The position numbers and the translations under genes were made by a program. Positions 26,487 to 34,744 of a DNA stretch of 64,000 bases are shown piece by piece. The notes beneath the pieces were generated by a model, which was given only the letters and a program-made list of their open reading frames with translations, was not told where the DNA came from and did no database searches. Positions within the stretch are counted from its first letter, which is position 1, and each line of letters starts with the position of its first letter. The stretch is from contig JAFSOU010000095.1 of assembly GCA_017443265.1 (NCBI GenBank), positions 1 to 64,000 on the forward strand, in the 5' to 3' direction. Source of the stretch: Bacteroidales bacterium (GTDB lineage Bacteria; Bacteroidota; Bacteroidia; Bacteroidales; P3).

Positions 26487-28227
26487 TGTCAAAGAAGTTT
26501 TTAATAGTTTGTTCAAGTTTGTTTTTGTATGAATCTCGGTCGTCTTTATCCCAAAATGCCATTTGCTCAGGCTTTTCAGAATAGAATTTCATAAACACAT
26601 TCATACTGCAAGCAGGAATGAAACTGCCTTGCTGATAATACTCTTGAAGTTTCTGTCTCTTTTCAAAAAAGAACTTGTTGCCAATACCACGGTTGTCGTG
26701 AGCCGTAAGAAGTGTTAAGTTCTGAATGCCCATTAAGTCATCGCCAGCAGCAAAATACTTTGCTCTTTCTTCTTCAATGATTTTCGTGTCTTTTTCTTCC
26801 TTATTAATGGCATCAATAAGAATTCTGAGATATTCGTTATCTTTGAACTTCTCAACAGCTTTTTTCAAGTCATCATCATTTTTGGGATTTTGTGGTGATA
26901 TATGCTCAACATCCCATTTATACTTATGAAGATTTGCAAAAGAGAACTTGACAGCCTCTTGTGGCCTTTCATTTAGAGTTGCAATATTGAACAACAGCAG
27001 TAAATTGAAAACCTTATCCTTGTTTTCATCATACCTTAATTGCATGAAACCATCAGGATGGTCAATGTGATTCTTACTTTCATCAACAAGCCATTTCTTG
27101 AATGTTTTTTTAGATTTTTCTTCGCAAAACATCTTGTAGATTTCACTTAATTTTTTTCCTCCTTTGGCTGCTCTGTGATAACCGATGAGATTGTACATTA
27201 CAGAATCATTGAACCATCCTTCCATAATATAGAATACTTTCCGAACATTTTCCCATATTATCTTTGATTCCTTGTAAGAATCTTTGCTTTCATTTCCATT
27301 AATCAAATCATTGAAATAGAAGAATGTTCTAAAAGGTTCATCAGTACGGTATTTGTTATTTTGCTCACTCGACTCAAGCATTAAATCAAACAGCAGATTG
27401 ATGCAAGATGAGGGTTTCTCTTTATTACCTGCAAGAAAATACCAGAAATCATCCTGTCGCAACGTACGTTCAATTTGGTCAAATTCATCGGCAAGCAAAC
27501 GTTGCTCTACTTCGCGGTGTACAATATCTTCCTTGCCCACTTTATTCAAAAACAGAGCTTTGATAAGTTCTGCATTTGTAAGAGCAATTTTACCCGAATT
27601 GAGATTGTTGAATATATCGTGTTCTTGTTCCTCTAAAACATCTCCAACATTGTAGAAAATGAATTTGGTTTGTTCCAAAATCTTATTGCGAAACACCTCG
27701 ATGTCTATTTTAACATCCTTTGGATTAATCCATTTCTTTTCTTCATCGGTTCGTTTCTCTAAATGAATCCACCTATCTATGAAGTATTTAGCACTCGTCA
27801 AATGATATATTTCGATATTATTTTTCTTAATCTCAGTGCTCTTGTCGCAATCTTTGATGTATGACTCTCGCTCGTATTCTATAGATGGACACTTTTCATT
27901 CCCCAATGCTTTCAGGATCAAATAAATTGTAGTTAAACGCTGTTGTCCATCAATGACAATCCACTCCCCCTTAAGTAAGGTTTCTACATCTTCGATTGAA
28001 TTAGCCTGCTTTATTTCAGCAAGCAAATCCTTTTTTCGCTTTTTTACGACTAATGGTTGAAGACAATAGAATTCACCGTCAACACCCTTGTTGAACTCAC
28101 AAATATCATTTAGTAAGTTTTCAATTTGCAAGTCCGTCCAGCGATATCCACGCTGGTAGCTTGGTATAAAGAACTTCATTCCAAGAAGTTCACTAACAGA
28201 TTTTAATTCAATATTATTCTCTGCCAT
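26476..28227 (-). CDS. DUF262/DUF1524 protein, first of pair 2
   Basis: 583 aa with both domains: FFIPSYQRGYRWTDLQIENL near residue 19, VIDGQQRLTTIYLIL near residue 94, and the DUF1524 nuclease motif WDVEHISPQNP near residue 430. In this pair the DUF1524-bearing protein comes first, opposite to pair 1. Promoter -7 box TAACTTTG at 28266-28273 (complement). Predicted type IV restriction of modified DNA. Confidence 0.9.
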   Translation of the reverse strand: MAENNIELKSVSELLGMKFFIPSYQRGYRWTDLQIENLLNDICEFNKGVDGEFYCLQPLVVKKRKKDLLAEIKQANSIEDVETLLKGEWIVIDGQQRLTTIYLILKALGNEKCPSIEYERESYIKDCDKSTEIKKNNIEIYHLTSAKYFIDRWIHLEKRTDEEKKWINPKDVKIDIEVFRNKILEQTKFIFYNVGDVLEEQEHDIFNNLNSGKIALTNAELIKALFLNKVGKEDIVHREVEQRLLADEFDQIERTLRQDDFWYFLAGNKEKPSSCINLLFDLMLESSEQNNKYRTDEPFRTFFYFNDLINGNESKDSYKESKIIWENVRKVFYIMEGWFNDSVMYNLIGYHRAAKGGKKLSEIYKMFCEEKSKKTFKKWLVDESKNHIDHPDGFMQLRYDENKDKVFNLLLLFNIATLNERPQEAVKFSFANLHKYKWDVEHISPQNPKNDDDLKKAVEKFKDNEYLRILIDAINKEEKDTKIIEEERAKYFAAGDDLMGIQNLTLLTAHDNRGIGNKFFFEKRQKLQEYYQQGSFIPACSMNVFMKFYSEKPEQMAFWDKDDRDSYKNKLEQTIKNFFDNEQ

Positions 28228-28265
28228 ATAGTTATAGTTAATTTTTGATGGGGTTATTTTTTATG

Positions 28266-28273
28266 CAAAGTTA
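28266..28273 (-). promoter_or_regulatory. -7 box of DUF262 pair 2
   Basis: TAACTTTG on the minus strand, 38 bp before the start codon. No WYL-type palindrome is present upstream. Confidence 0.6.
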
Positions 28274-28312
28274 CACATTTTTTTCTTAACATCCAAGGCT
28301 TCTGTGCAAAAC

Positions 28313-28338
28313 AAGGCGGAAGGCGTGCCTTCCGCCTT
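28313..28338 (-). terminator. Intrinsic terminator after microprotein A copy 2
   Basis: Stem AAGGCGGAAGGC / GCCTTCCGCCTT with a 2-nt loop, just past the stop codon at 28349. Confidence 0.75.
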
Positions 28339-28348
28339 ACACATCGGC

Positions 28349-28483
28349 TTACTTGGCCACAAAAACATAGGTTTTGCCACTCACCAGCTTGGCGGTGCCT
28401 CCCAGCTTACGGGCGGCAGTCATCAACTCGCTCATGGATTTGTAGGTCTGGCTGTTGCCGTTCGGAAAATTAAGTGTGTACAT
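28349..28483 (-). CDS. Microprotein A, copy 2 (44 aa)
   Basis: Identical to copy 1 at 13572 except Gly for Cys at residue 29. Same leader (GTTGCGCCCGACACG) and AGGGAT ribosome binding site, palindromic promoter site 6 and a clean terminator behind it, so it is a complete single-gene transcription unit directly upstream of DUF262 pair 2. Function unknown. Confidence 0.85.
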   Translation of the reverse strand: MYTLNFPNGNSQTYKSMSELMTAARKLGGTAKLVSGKTYVFVAK

Positions 28484-28567
28484 TTTTCAATCCCTTTTAC
28501 GTGTCGGGCGCAACTTTTTGGTTTTTAATTTAATTAAATCTGTTATACGTATAAGTTACGTATGTTG

Positions 28568-28603
28568 CAAAGATACGGTGGCAGTGTGAAAATTGGTGGC
28601 ACA
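28568..28603 (-). promoter_or_regulatory. WYL-type palindromic promoter, site 6
   Basis: Minus strand TGTGCCACCAATTTTCACA (28585-28603), one degenerate arm, 9-bp spacer, TATCTTTG (28568-28575). Drives microprotein A copy 2. Confidence 0.82.
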
Positions 28604-28752
28604 GTGTCAAAAAAAGCCAACATGCAATGTAGAAGTCGATTGTAAATAGCCGAATAAGCGGCGATATTTTGAAGTTCAACAAAAAGGTTGTATTTTTGCA
28701 AAGTGTTTGCAAAAGCCCACAATTCAATTATTTATCTGAAACACACCACACT

Positions 28753-29763
28753 ATGACATTAGAGAACAACATCATAATCTATCAGACTGAGGACGGACGC
28801 ACGTCGTTGGAGGTGCGCTTGGAGAACGAAAACGTTTGGCTTACCGCCAATCAAATGGCAATGCTTTTTGGCCGCGACGAAAAGACAGTGCGTAAGCATA
28901 TAAATAATGCAATTAGGGAAGAATTGTCGGATGCTGTGGTTGTCGCAAAATTTGCGACAACCACTCAACACGGAGCCATTGAGGGCAAAACACAGACTCA
29001 CGATGTCAGTTATTTCAATCTGGATGTCATTATTTCTGTTGGCTATAGAGTGAAATCACAAAACGGTGTAAACTTTCGCCGCTGGGCCAACAGCGTGCTG
29101 AAACAATATCTTGTGAAAGGCTATGCCATACACGACCGCATAAGGAAAAAACAGATCGAGGAACTGCGTCAGCTGGTGCAGATGGTGGGACGCACAATGA
29201 GTAATCAGCAACTACCCGACAGTATCGAAAGCCAAGACCTGCTCGACGTTGTGGTGGACTACACCTACGCCCTCGACACCCTCGACAACTACGACTATGA
29301 GCGACTGAGTATCGGCAACACCACAAAAGCCGAACCGTTCCACGCCACTTACGAAAGTGCCATACAGGAGATATTGCGTCTGCGCGAAAGGTTCGGCAGC
29401 TCCGACCTTTTCGGACACGAAAAAGACGGCTCCTTCAAAAGCAGCATCGGGCAGATTTACCAGACTTTCGACGGCATAGAACTCTACCCAAGCGTGGAGG
29501 AGAAAGCGGCTGTGCTGCTCTACCTTGTGGTGAAAAACCACTCGTTCAGCGACGGCAACAAACGTATTGCCGCCACGCTTTTTCTGTGGTTTCTGAACAA
29601 CAACCGCATTTTGTACAACTCCGACGGCTCCAAGCGCATAGCCGACGCCACCCTTGTGGCCCTTACTCTGATGATTGCCGAAAGTCGATCCGAGGAGAAA
29701 GACGTGATGGTGAAAGTGGTAGTAAACCTGATAAACAGAAATATAAACGAGTGCGGCGGTTGA
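28753..29763 (+). CDS. RhuM-family / Fic-Doc fusion protein
   Basis: 336 aa. The N-terminal RhuM domain shows VWLTANQMAMLFGRDEKTVRKH, FNLDVIISVGYRVKSQNGV and FRRWANSVLKQY. The C-terminal third is a Fic/Doc domain with HSFSDGNKR (about 263-271), i.e. the Fic motif with catalytic His and the GNK anion-binding loop, as in death-on-curing proteins. Fic proteins modify targets with AMP or phosphate; RhuM-Fic fusions occur in Bacteroidetes defence or toxin-antitoxin contexts. It is the first plus-strand gene of the island; promoter TATTTTTG at 28691-28698. No separate antitoxin is visible next to it. Confidence 0.9.
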   Translation: MTLENNIIIYQTEDGRTSLEVRLENENVWLTANQMAMLFGRDEKTVRKHINNAIREELSDAVVVAKFATTTQHGAIEGKTQTHDVSYFNLDVIISVGYRVKSQNGVNFRRWANSVLKQYLVKGYAIHDRIRKKQIEELRQLVQMVGRTMSNQQLPDSIESQDLLDVVVDYTYALDTLDNYDYERLSIGNTTKAEPFHATYESAIQEILRLRERFGSSDLFGHEKDGSFKSSIGQIYQTFDGIELYPSVEEKAAVLLYLVVKNHSFSDGNKRIAATLFLWFLNNNRILYNSDGSKRIADATLVALTLMIAESRSEEKDVMVKVVVNLINRNINECGG

Positions 29764-29784
29764 TATAACGTCCCGGCAAACCGC

Positions 29785-30297
29785 TTACACTATCGGGTCG
29801 CCGCAAAACTTACGCCGCAGGCATTTCCTGCAGTGCAGTCCCATCCACACCTCGTCGAACTGCTGCATGGCCTGGCACACAAGCTCGGGCTCGTCGGTGA
29901 GGAGGCCCGCCTCGAAATTGCGTGTGTTGGCGCCTTTCATGCCTATGCCGGCACCGGTAAGGTTGGCGCTGCCGAAATATACCGCACTGCCGTCGAACAC
30001 CAGCATCTTGAAATGCACACGCGGACAGAGCGCCCTTTCCAAGCCTCTGGCCAACAGCGGATAACGGTCGAAATCGGCGCGGAAAATGGGCCCCGGCTCC
30101 TTGGCGTGTATCAGCCTTATCTCCACCTTTCTACGCAAAAGCTGGGAGAGCACCGCCAGAAAAGGCTCGGTGCCCTCCCCCACTTTCACGTACAGGTCCT
30201 TGATGTCGGCGGTGCCTATCCACAACGAACGGCTAACGGTGGCCACACGCGACAGCACAAGGTTGTAATGGTCTGTGTTTGAGATATATTGTATCAT
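29785..30297 (-). CDS. PLD-like (phospholipase D superfamily) protein
   Basis: 170 aa with one HKD-type motif, HFKMLVFDGSAVYFGSANLTGAG (catalytic His and Lys, about residues 91-93), followed by a C-terminal Cys cluster HCRKCLRRKFC that may bind metal. Single-HKD proteins usually act as dimers and include nucleases. The ATG overlaps the stop of the upstream DUF932-like gene (ATGA), so it is the last gene of a three-gene operon with that gene and a RecA-like ATPase. The operon is driven from palindrome site 7. Nuclease effector role is inference. Confidence 0.85.
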   Translation of the reverse strand: MIQYISNTDHYNLVLSRVATVSRSLWIGTADIKDLYVKVGEGTEPFLAVLSQLLRRKVEIRLIHAKEPGPIFRADFDRYPLLARGLERALCPRVHFKMLVFDGSAVYFGSANLTGAGIGMKGANTRNFEAGLLTDEPELVCQAMQQFDEVWMGLHCRKCLRRKFCGDPIV

Positions 30298-31358
30298 TGC
30301 ATATACACATTGTTGTAGTCCATAATGTCGCGTTTTTGGTTGAGCAGGTTCACGCTCTGGCTCATGAGTTGCGAGCGGCGCAGGTCGTGTTGTGCCCACG
30401 TTGGATTGTGCGAGGCAAAGGCGGTGAGGGTGTTGAACAACTGCCACACAGTGGTGTCGCTCACGGAATGGCGCATACCGCTGGCGTCGAGGGTGTAGCC
30501 GGCCTGCTCGTAGCGTGTTCGGTTTGCCATATATGGGATGAGTTGGGCTGCGTCCTGTTCCTCCACGCCCAATCGCTGGAGCATACGCACTCCAGTGCCC
30601 AGCTCGTGCAACGAGGCTTGGGTGTTCATTGCCACACGGGCGTTGCCAAGCATCTTGTTGAGGTTCTGTTTCAGCACCCCGTTCTCGCTGTTGATGGTGA
30701 GCATACGCTTGAGCAACTTTTCGTCTTGCAACGAGTTGGTTTGCAGCAATTTATGTTCGCTAAAAGTCGTCATACCGTTGGAGCAGACCAACCTGAGGTA
30801 GTAGTTGCCAAAGGCTATCTCGGTGGGATTCCACCGCAGCCACAGGCCGTTGGACTCGAAGGCATCGTCTTTGGCAAACTCCATATATTCGGGATTGACC
30901 GAACGCATAAGTATCGACACTTCGGAGCCATCGTTATACTGCACCTCTTCGGGCTCATAACTATTACGGTCCATAAACATCTCGGCGAAATCGAAAAAAG
31001 ACTCTGGCGGGATAAGGTGGCTTTTGGTCTGGTGTATGTGATTGATAGTGCGGTTTTTCGTGTCGGCCACAAAGATAACGCGGGTGTCGTCGCTGTTGTC
31101 GGCCTGTGCAAAGAAATTGCGCAGGTTGGAGATGCCCTTCTCGCCGTAGCTGCGTTGCGCCATCTGGCTCTGCTTGGGCATGATGCCGAGATATTTGTCG
31201 ATATCGAAAACCATATCGTCGGTGAGTTGCACCACAGCACCGCCGACACGGTAATGGTTGTCTGACTCGGCCACAATTTCGTTTCTCGCCACTTCCTTGT
31301 AGGCCACGGGCTGTAGCAGGAAATGGTCTTTTGTAATTTGGTAATCTGTCTGTTGCAT
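30294..31358 (-). CDS. DUF932-like protein
   Basis: 354 aa. The central segment FGNYYLRLVCSNGMTTFSEH is the typical core of DUF932/phage-plasmid-like proteins, which occur on plasmids, phages and in defence loci and have no settled function. No membrane segment. The start (31358) lies 5 bp after the stop of the ATPase gene and its end overlaps the PLD gene, so it is tightly coupled to both. GC-rich like its neighbours. Confidence 0.8.
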   Translation of the reverse strand: MQQTDYQITKDHFLLQPVAYKEVARNEIVAESDNHYRVGGAVVQLTDDMVFDIDKYLGIMPKQSQMAQRSYGEKGISNLRNFFAQADNSDDTRVIFVADTKNRTINHIHQTKSHLIPPESFFDFAEMFMDRNSYEPEEVQYNDGSEVSILMRSVNPEYMEFAKDDAFESNGLWLRWNPTEIAFGNYYLRLVCSNGMTTFSEHKLLQTNSLQDEKLLKRMLTINSENGVLKQNLNKMLGNARVAMNTQASLHELGTGVRMLQRLGVEEQDAAQLIPYMANRTRYEQAGYTLDASGMRHSVSDTTVWQLFNTLTAFASHNPTWAQHDLRRSQLMSQSVNLLNQKRDIMDYNNVYMQ

Positions 31359-31363
31359 AGTCG

Positions 31364-32206
31364 TTAAGTATTTGATTTGTTGAACAATTTGTCGAATTCG
31401 TCGGCAAAATAGCGTATCTGCGACGACACGTTGCTTTGCAGCTTGCGCAGTTTCAGGTCGTCGTTGTATTTCTGTTCGTCGAAAAACACGTCGCCGGTGG
31501 CGTTGAGGTTGTAGTAGAGTTTCACGCCCACGTCGCCACGGCGGTGTTTGGAGAAAATCACATAGCGGTCGCTGTAGATGTTTTTGGGGTTGTCCAGCCG
31601 CAGCTCCATCATGGCTGTAATACTGTGTTTCAATCGGTTGGAGCCCACAAATGCGCCGCTTTTGGTTACCTGCTGTATGGTTAGGAAAGTGGTGTTCACG
31701 CCCCTGTCGTTCTGGGCCTTGTTTTGCTGTTTGATAAGGCACAGCAGCATGCTTTCGGCTTTTTTCATGGTTACCTCCTCCTCCTCTTTTACGATGCCCT
31801 GCAGCTCGTAAAACGAGTCGATGGCCACTATGTCCCAGCCACGTTGCATCACTTCGGTAAGGGCGTTCCAATTGTGGGTGTCCTCGTCTATCTGGCTTTC
31901 TACAAAAAGGATGTCGAGGTTGCCGAACTTGGGGAAACGTTGCACGTAGATGGCAAGGTCGATCTCGTTCATCTCGGCACTGACAAAAAGGATGCGCGCC
32001 TGCGGCTGCTCTTTCTGTATATTGGCAAGCATATCGAGTATAATGGTGGTTTTGCCCACGCCGGGGTCGCCTATAATCATATAGTTAACCCCTTTGGGCA
32101 GACCGCTGTAGGAACAGAGCAGCCTGTCGAGGACAGTGCCGGTGCGGTAGTTCTCGAACAGACTGCTGCTGAAATGCAGGTCGCTCATCCTTACAATGTC
32201 TTTCAT
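31364..32206 (-). CDS. RecA/RadA/DnaB-like P-loop ATPase
   Basis: 280 aa. Walker A GDPGVGKTT (46-54), followed by LFVSAEMNEIDLAIY, a RadA/DnaB-like segment, and Walker B WDIVAIDSFYEL. It lacks the zinc finger and Lon-like part of RadA, so it is a minimal RecA-fold ATPase. The start at 32206 is supported by the -7 box (32227-32234), which overlaps longer frames. First gene of the ATPase/DUF932-like/PLD operon under palindrome site 7. Confidence 0.88.
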   Translation of the reverse strand: MKDIVRMSDLHFSSSLFENYRTGTVLDRLLCSYSGLPKGVNYMIIGDPGVGKTTIILDMLANIQKEQPQARILFVSAEMNEIDLAIYVQRFPKFGNLDILFVESQIDEDTHNWNALTEVMQRGWDIVAIDSFYELQGIVKEEEEVTMKKAESMLLCLIKQQNKAQNDRGVNTTFLTIQQVTKSGAFVGSNRLKHSITAMMELRLDNPKNIYSDRYVIFSKHRRGDVGVKLYYNLNATGDVFFDEQKYNDDLKLRKLQSNVSSQIRYFADEFDKLFNKSNT

Positions 32207-32226
32207 ATTATCTGTGTTATGTTTTG

Positions 32227-32262
32227 CAAAAATAGTGTCAAACTGTGCCAATGCGTGGCACT
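32227..32262 (-). promoter_or_regulatory. WYL-type palindromic promoter, site 7
   Basis: Minus strand AGTGCCACGCATTGGCACA (32244-32262), 9-bp spacer, TATTTTTG (32227-32234). Drives the RecA-like ATPase operon. Confidence 0.85.
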
Positions 32263-32382
32263 CGGAGGGTGTTTTTTTTCATCACCTCAGAACAAGCCAA
32301 GTATAACACAATTTTTCCGAATAGCAATGGCTAAGTGCCGATTTTAAAAAAACAACCCGTTTCACAACCACCTCCAAATCAA

Positions 32383-34164
32383 TCAGTTCTGGCAGTTGAA
32401 ACCGATTTTCTTGCGTTTGGAACCTCCGAGTTTTTCGTGGCGGCACATATCCTCAATGGCGTCGATGTCGGGGCGTTTGCCGTGCAGCACCTCTTCCATC
32501 ACCACCTTACGCACGATGTTGTCTATCTCGCCGCCGGAGAAGTCGTGTTTTTGCGCCAGCTGATGGCACTCGTCGTCGGAGAGCCACTCCAGCTTGCTTT
32601 TCCAGATGCTCTGCTTGGCCTCGACTGTGGGCTGGTTGAACTGCACCTTGAAAAGGAAACGACGTGCAAAAGCGCTGTCGAGGTTGTCGGTGAGGTTGGT
32701 GGTAGCTATCAGTATGCCGTCGAGGTTCTCCATCTCCTCGAGGATGATGTTCTGTATGGCGTTTTCGGTCTGCGCCACGCTGCTGTTGGTGTTGTTCACG
32801 TTCTGGCGACTGCCGAAAAGTGCGTCGGCCTCGTTGAAAAGGAGTATGGGCTTACGTTCCTCTCTCTCGCACATGCTGCGGTAGTTGGTGAAGATGCGTT
32901 TCACTAATTTCTGGCTCTCGCCGTACCAGCAGGTCTTGGCGGCGCTGATGTCCACATGGCACACGGCGCGGCCGGTGGCGCGGGCTATCTGCATGGCCGT
33001 CTCGGTCTTTCCCGTGCCGGGCAAGCCATGGAAAAGGGCGGTGATGCCTTTGGGCAACGACATCTTGTCGAGACGCTGCTGCAGCTCGGAGAACTTGTCG
33101 TCGTCGAGGTTTTGGGTGAAAAGCTCCAGCTGCTTGGTAAGGTCGGCATCGTAAAACATCTGTTTTTCAGGTATTTTGTCAGGATAAATAAGGTTTTTGT
33201 TACGTGCTTCGGCCTCGTCGGTGAAAAGGTCGTAGTCCTCCTCCAGAAACAGCCGTTTACCCTTGTCGGTGAGCGAGAGGCTGGCTTCGGAGAACATATT
33301 GCCGGAGCTTATCTCCACCAGTCCTGCCTTTTGCAGAAGATGCTGCTGGTCTTTCAGCATCTTGCCTATGGCAAAACGCATGCGATAGTTGTCGTAGATG
33401 TCGTTCAACGTGCATTCCAAACCGCTCTCGCGGCGATGGCTTGTGAGAAAATCGTCGCAGATTTCGTAGAACAGCGTGCGGTCCTCGGATTCGGAGAACA
33501 TCTTACAAACGTTTTTCACGAAAGTGAGCTCGGGGTATTCAAACTCCACCTCCGCCACTTTCTCAAAAAGAAGATGCGTGGGGGCATCCTCGGAACTGCG
33601 GCCTTCGATAAGGTCCGACACCATTTTCACGAACTTGTAACGATGGATTTCCTCGCCGCCGAGTTTGCTTTTGTCGAAAGCCTTGCCGCTCATGATAGTC
33701 TCTTTCACAATGGGATTGATGACATAATCGGGATTGTTGGAAAAATGGCGGTGATTAGTGACTTGCACAAGGTACTTGTTCTTGACAAGGTAGTCGAAAT
33801 TTTCAGCCAGAACCATAAACTGCATGTTGTTAAGTTCGAAAAAACTGCACACGTCGTCGGCATCGAAATTATCCCTGTTGAAATTTTTGCTGAAAGCCGC
33901 CACAAACAAAGCCGACTGCAATGGGGTAACACCCAGATACTTCGACAGATACACGTTTTGATTAACAACCTCCATCATGGTTTTTGCGGTGAAGGGATTT
34001 TTTTTGTCATCTTCGTTGTCGACAAAACGACCATGGCGACACGCCCTTTTCTCCTGCTCCGACAGGGTGTCGGGAGCTATAGTGTTGAGTAGATAGGTTT
34101 TGGAGTCCTCCAGCTGCATGGCGAGGTAACTCACTGTCTTCAGAATGTTTTTTGTTTTTTTCAT
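32383..34164 (-). CDS. AAA+ ATPase, 593 aa, with N-terminal winged-helix-like region
   Basis: The C-terminal AAA+ module has Walker A LPGTGKTE (about 379-386), a Walker B written LLFNEAD (Asn in place of the first Asp), sensor ATTNLTDNLD and the arginine-finger-like FARRF. This NEAD variant is seen in ARC/CDC48-like bacterial ATPases. The N-terminal 350 residues are helical with winged-helix-like repeats (LVEISSGNMFSEASLSLTDKG) and may bind DNA or substrates. The gene is divergent from the WYL regulator gene and has its own palindromic promoter (34193-34228). Confidence 0.88.
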   Translation of the reverse strand: MKKTKNILKTVSYLAMQLEDSKTYLLNTIAPDTLSEQEKRACRHGRFVDNEDDKKNPFTAKTMMEVVNQNVYLSKYLGVTPLQSALFVAAFSKNFNRDNFDADDVCSFFELNNMQFMVLAENFDYLVKNKYLVQVTNHRHFSNNPDYVINPIVKETIMSGKAFDKSKLGGEEIHRYKFVKMVSDLIEGRSSEDAPTHLLFEKVAEVEFEYPELTFVKNVCKMFSESEDRTLFYEICDDFLTSHRRESGLECTLNDIYDNYRMRFAIGKMLKDQQHLLQKAGLVEISSGNMFSEASLSLTDKGKRLFLEEDYDLFTDEAEARNKNLIYPDKIPEKQMFYDADLTKQLELFTQNLDDDKFSELQQRLDKMSLPKGITALFHGLPGTGKTETAMQIARATGRAVCHVDISAAKTCWYGESQKLVKRIFTNYRSMCEREERKPILLFNEADALFGSRQNVNNTNSSVAQTENAIQNIILEEMENLDGILIATTNLTDNLDSAFARRFLFKVQFNQPTVEAKQSIWKSKLEWLSDDECHQLAQKHDFSGGEIDNIVRKVVMEEVLHGKRPDIDAIEDMCRHEKLGGSKRKKIGFNCQN

Positions 34165-34192
34165 TTCTTTAAATGTTTAAAAAATTACTATA

Positions 34193-34228
34193 CAAAAATA
34201 TAAACTCGGTGTGCAGAAATATTGCACA
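34193..34228 (-). promoter_or_regulatory. WYL-type palindromic promoter, site 8
   Basis: Minus strand TGTGCAATATTTCTGCACA (34210-34228), 9-bp spacer, TATTTTTG (34193-34200). Drives the AAA+ ATPase gene. The centre differs from the other sites but the TGTGC/GCACA arms and spacing are kept. Confidence 0.82.
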
Positions 34229-34329
34229 GTTTTACAAAATATTGTTCTACAATTTATTACAAATAGCTATTAGTATCATTTTCGTTTTTTGATTGTCGAA
34301 ATCCGACGTTTTTTCACTCCATTTTTCGG

Positions 34330-34675
34330 TGTAAAACTAAAGGGAGGCTTGTAGTTTGGTTCGCTGCGCTATCTGACAACTGAATACTTTTTTCTCCTGC
34401 TCGCCTACGATTCTGTGTTTAGTGAACAGTGATCAGTGATCAGTGATAAAGATCGGGGTGGTATATCCTGCTCGCTATTGCTCACGTTTTTCTATTTTTT
34501 TCTCCTGCTCGCTGACGCTCACGAGATCTTGTAAATCTTGTAGATTGGTTCGCTGCGCTCACATTTATTTGTTATTTGATACGGTGAGTTGAATAGTTGG
34601 ATAGGCCTTAAACCAGTCTTTACTATTCCCGCGGGGCAACGAGCATTTCAATTTTCAACTTTCAACTTTCAACTT
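34330..34675. repeat. Dispersed repeats between divergent genes
   Basis: Contains CAGTGATCAGTGATCAGTGA, a CTGACGCTCACGAGATCTTG copy with TAAATCTTGTAGATT, and TTTCAACTTTCAACTTTC. No gene. Confidence 0.65.
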
Positions 34676-34681
34676 TTTAGG

Positions 34682-34717
34682 TGTGCCACAAAATTTCACA
34701 CTAAATTTGTATATTTG
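34682..34717 (+). promoter_or_regulatory. WYL-type palindromic promoter, site 9 (of the WYL gene)
   Basis: Plus strand TGTGCCACAAAATTTCACA (34682-34700), 9-bp spacer, TATATTTG (34710-34717). It is the only plus-strand copy and stands directly before the WYL regulator gene, as expected for autoregulation. Confidence 0.85.
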
Positions 34718-34744
34718 CAGTATCGTACCAAAACATTCACAGTT

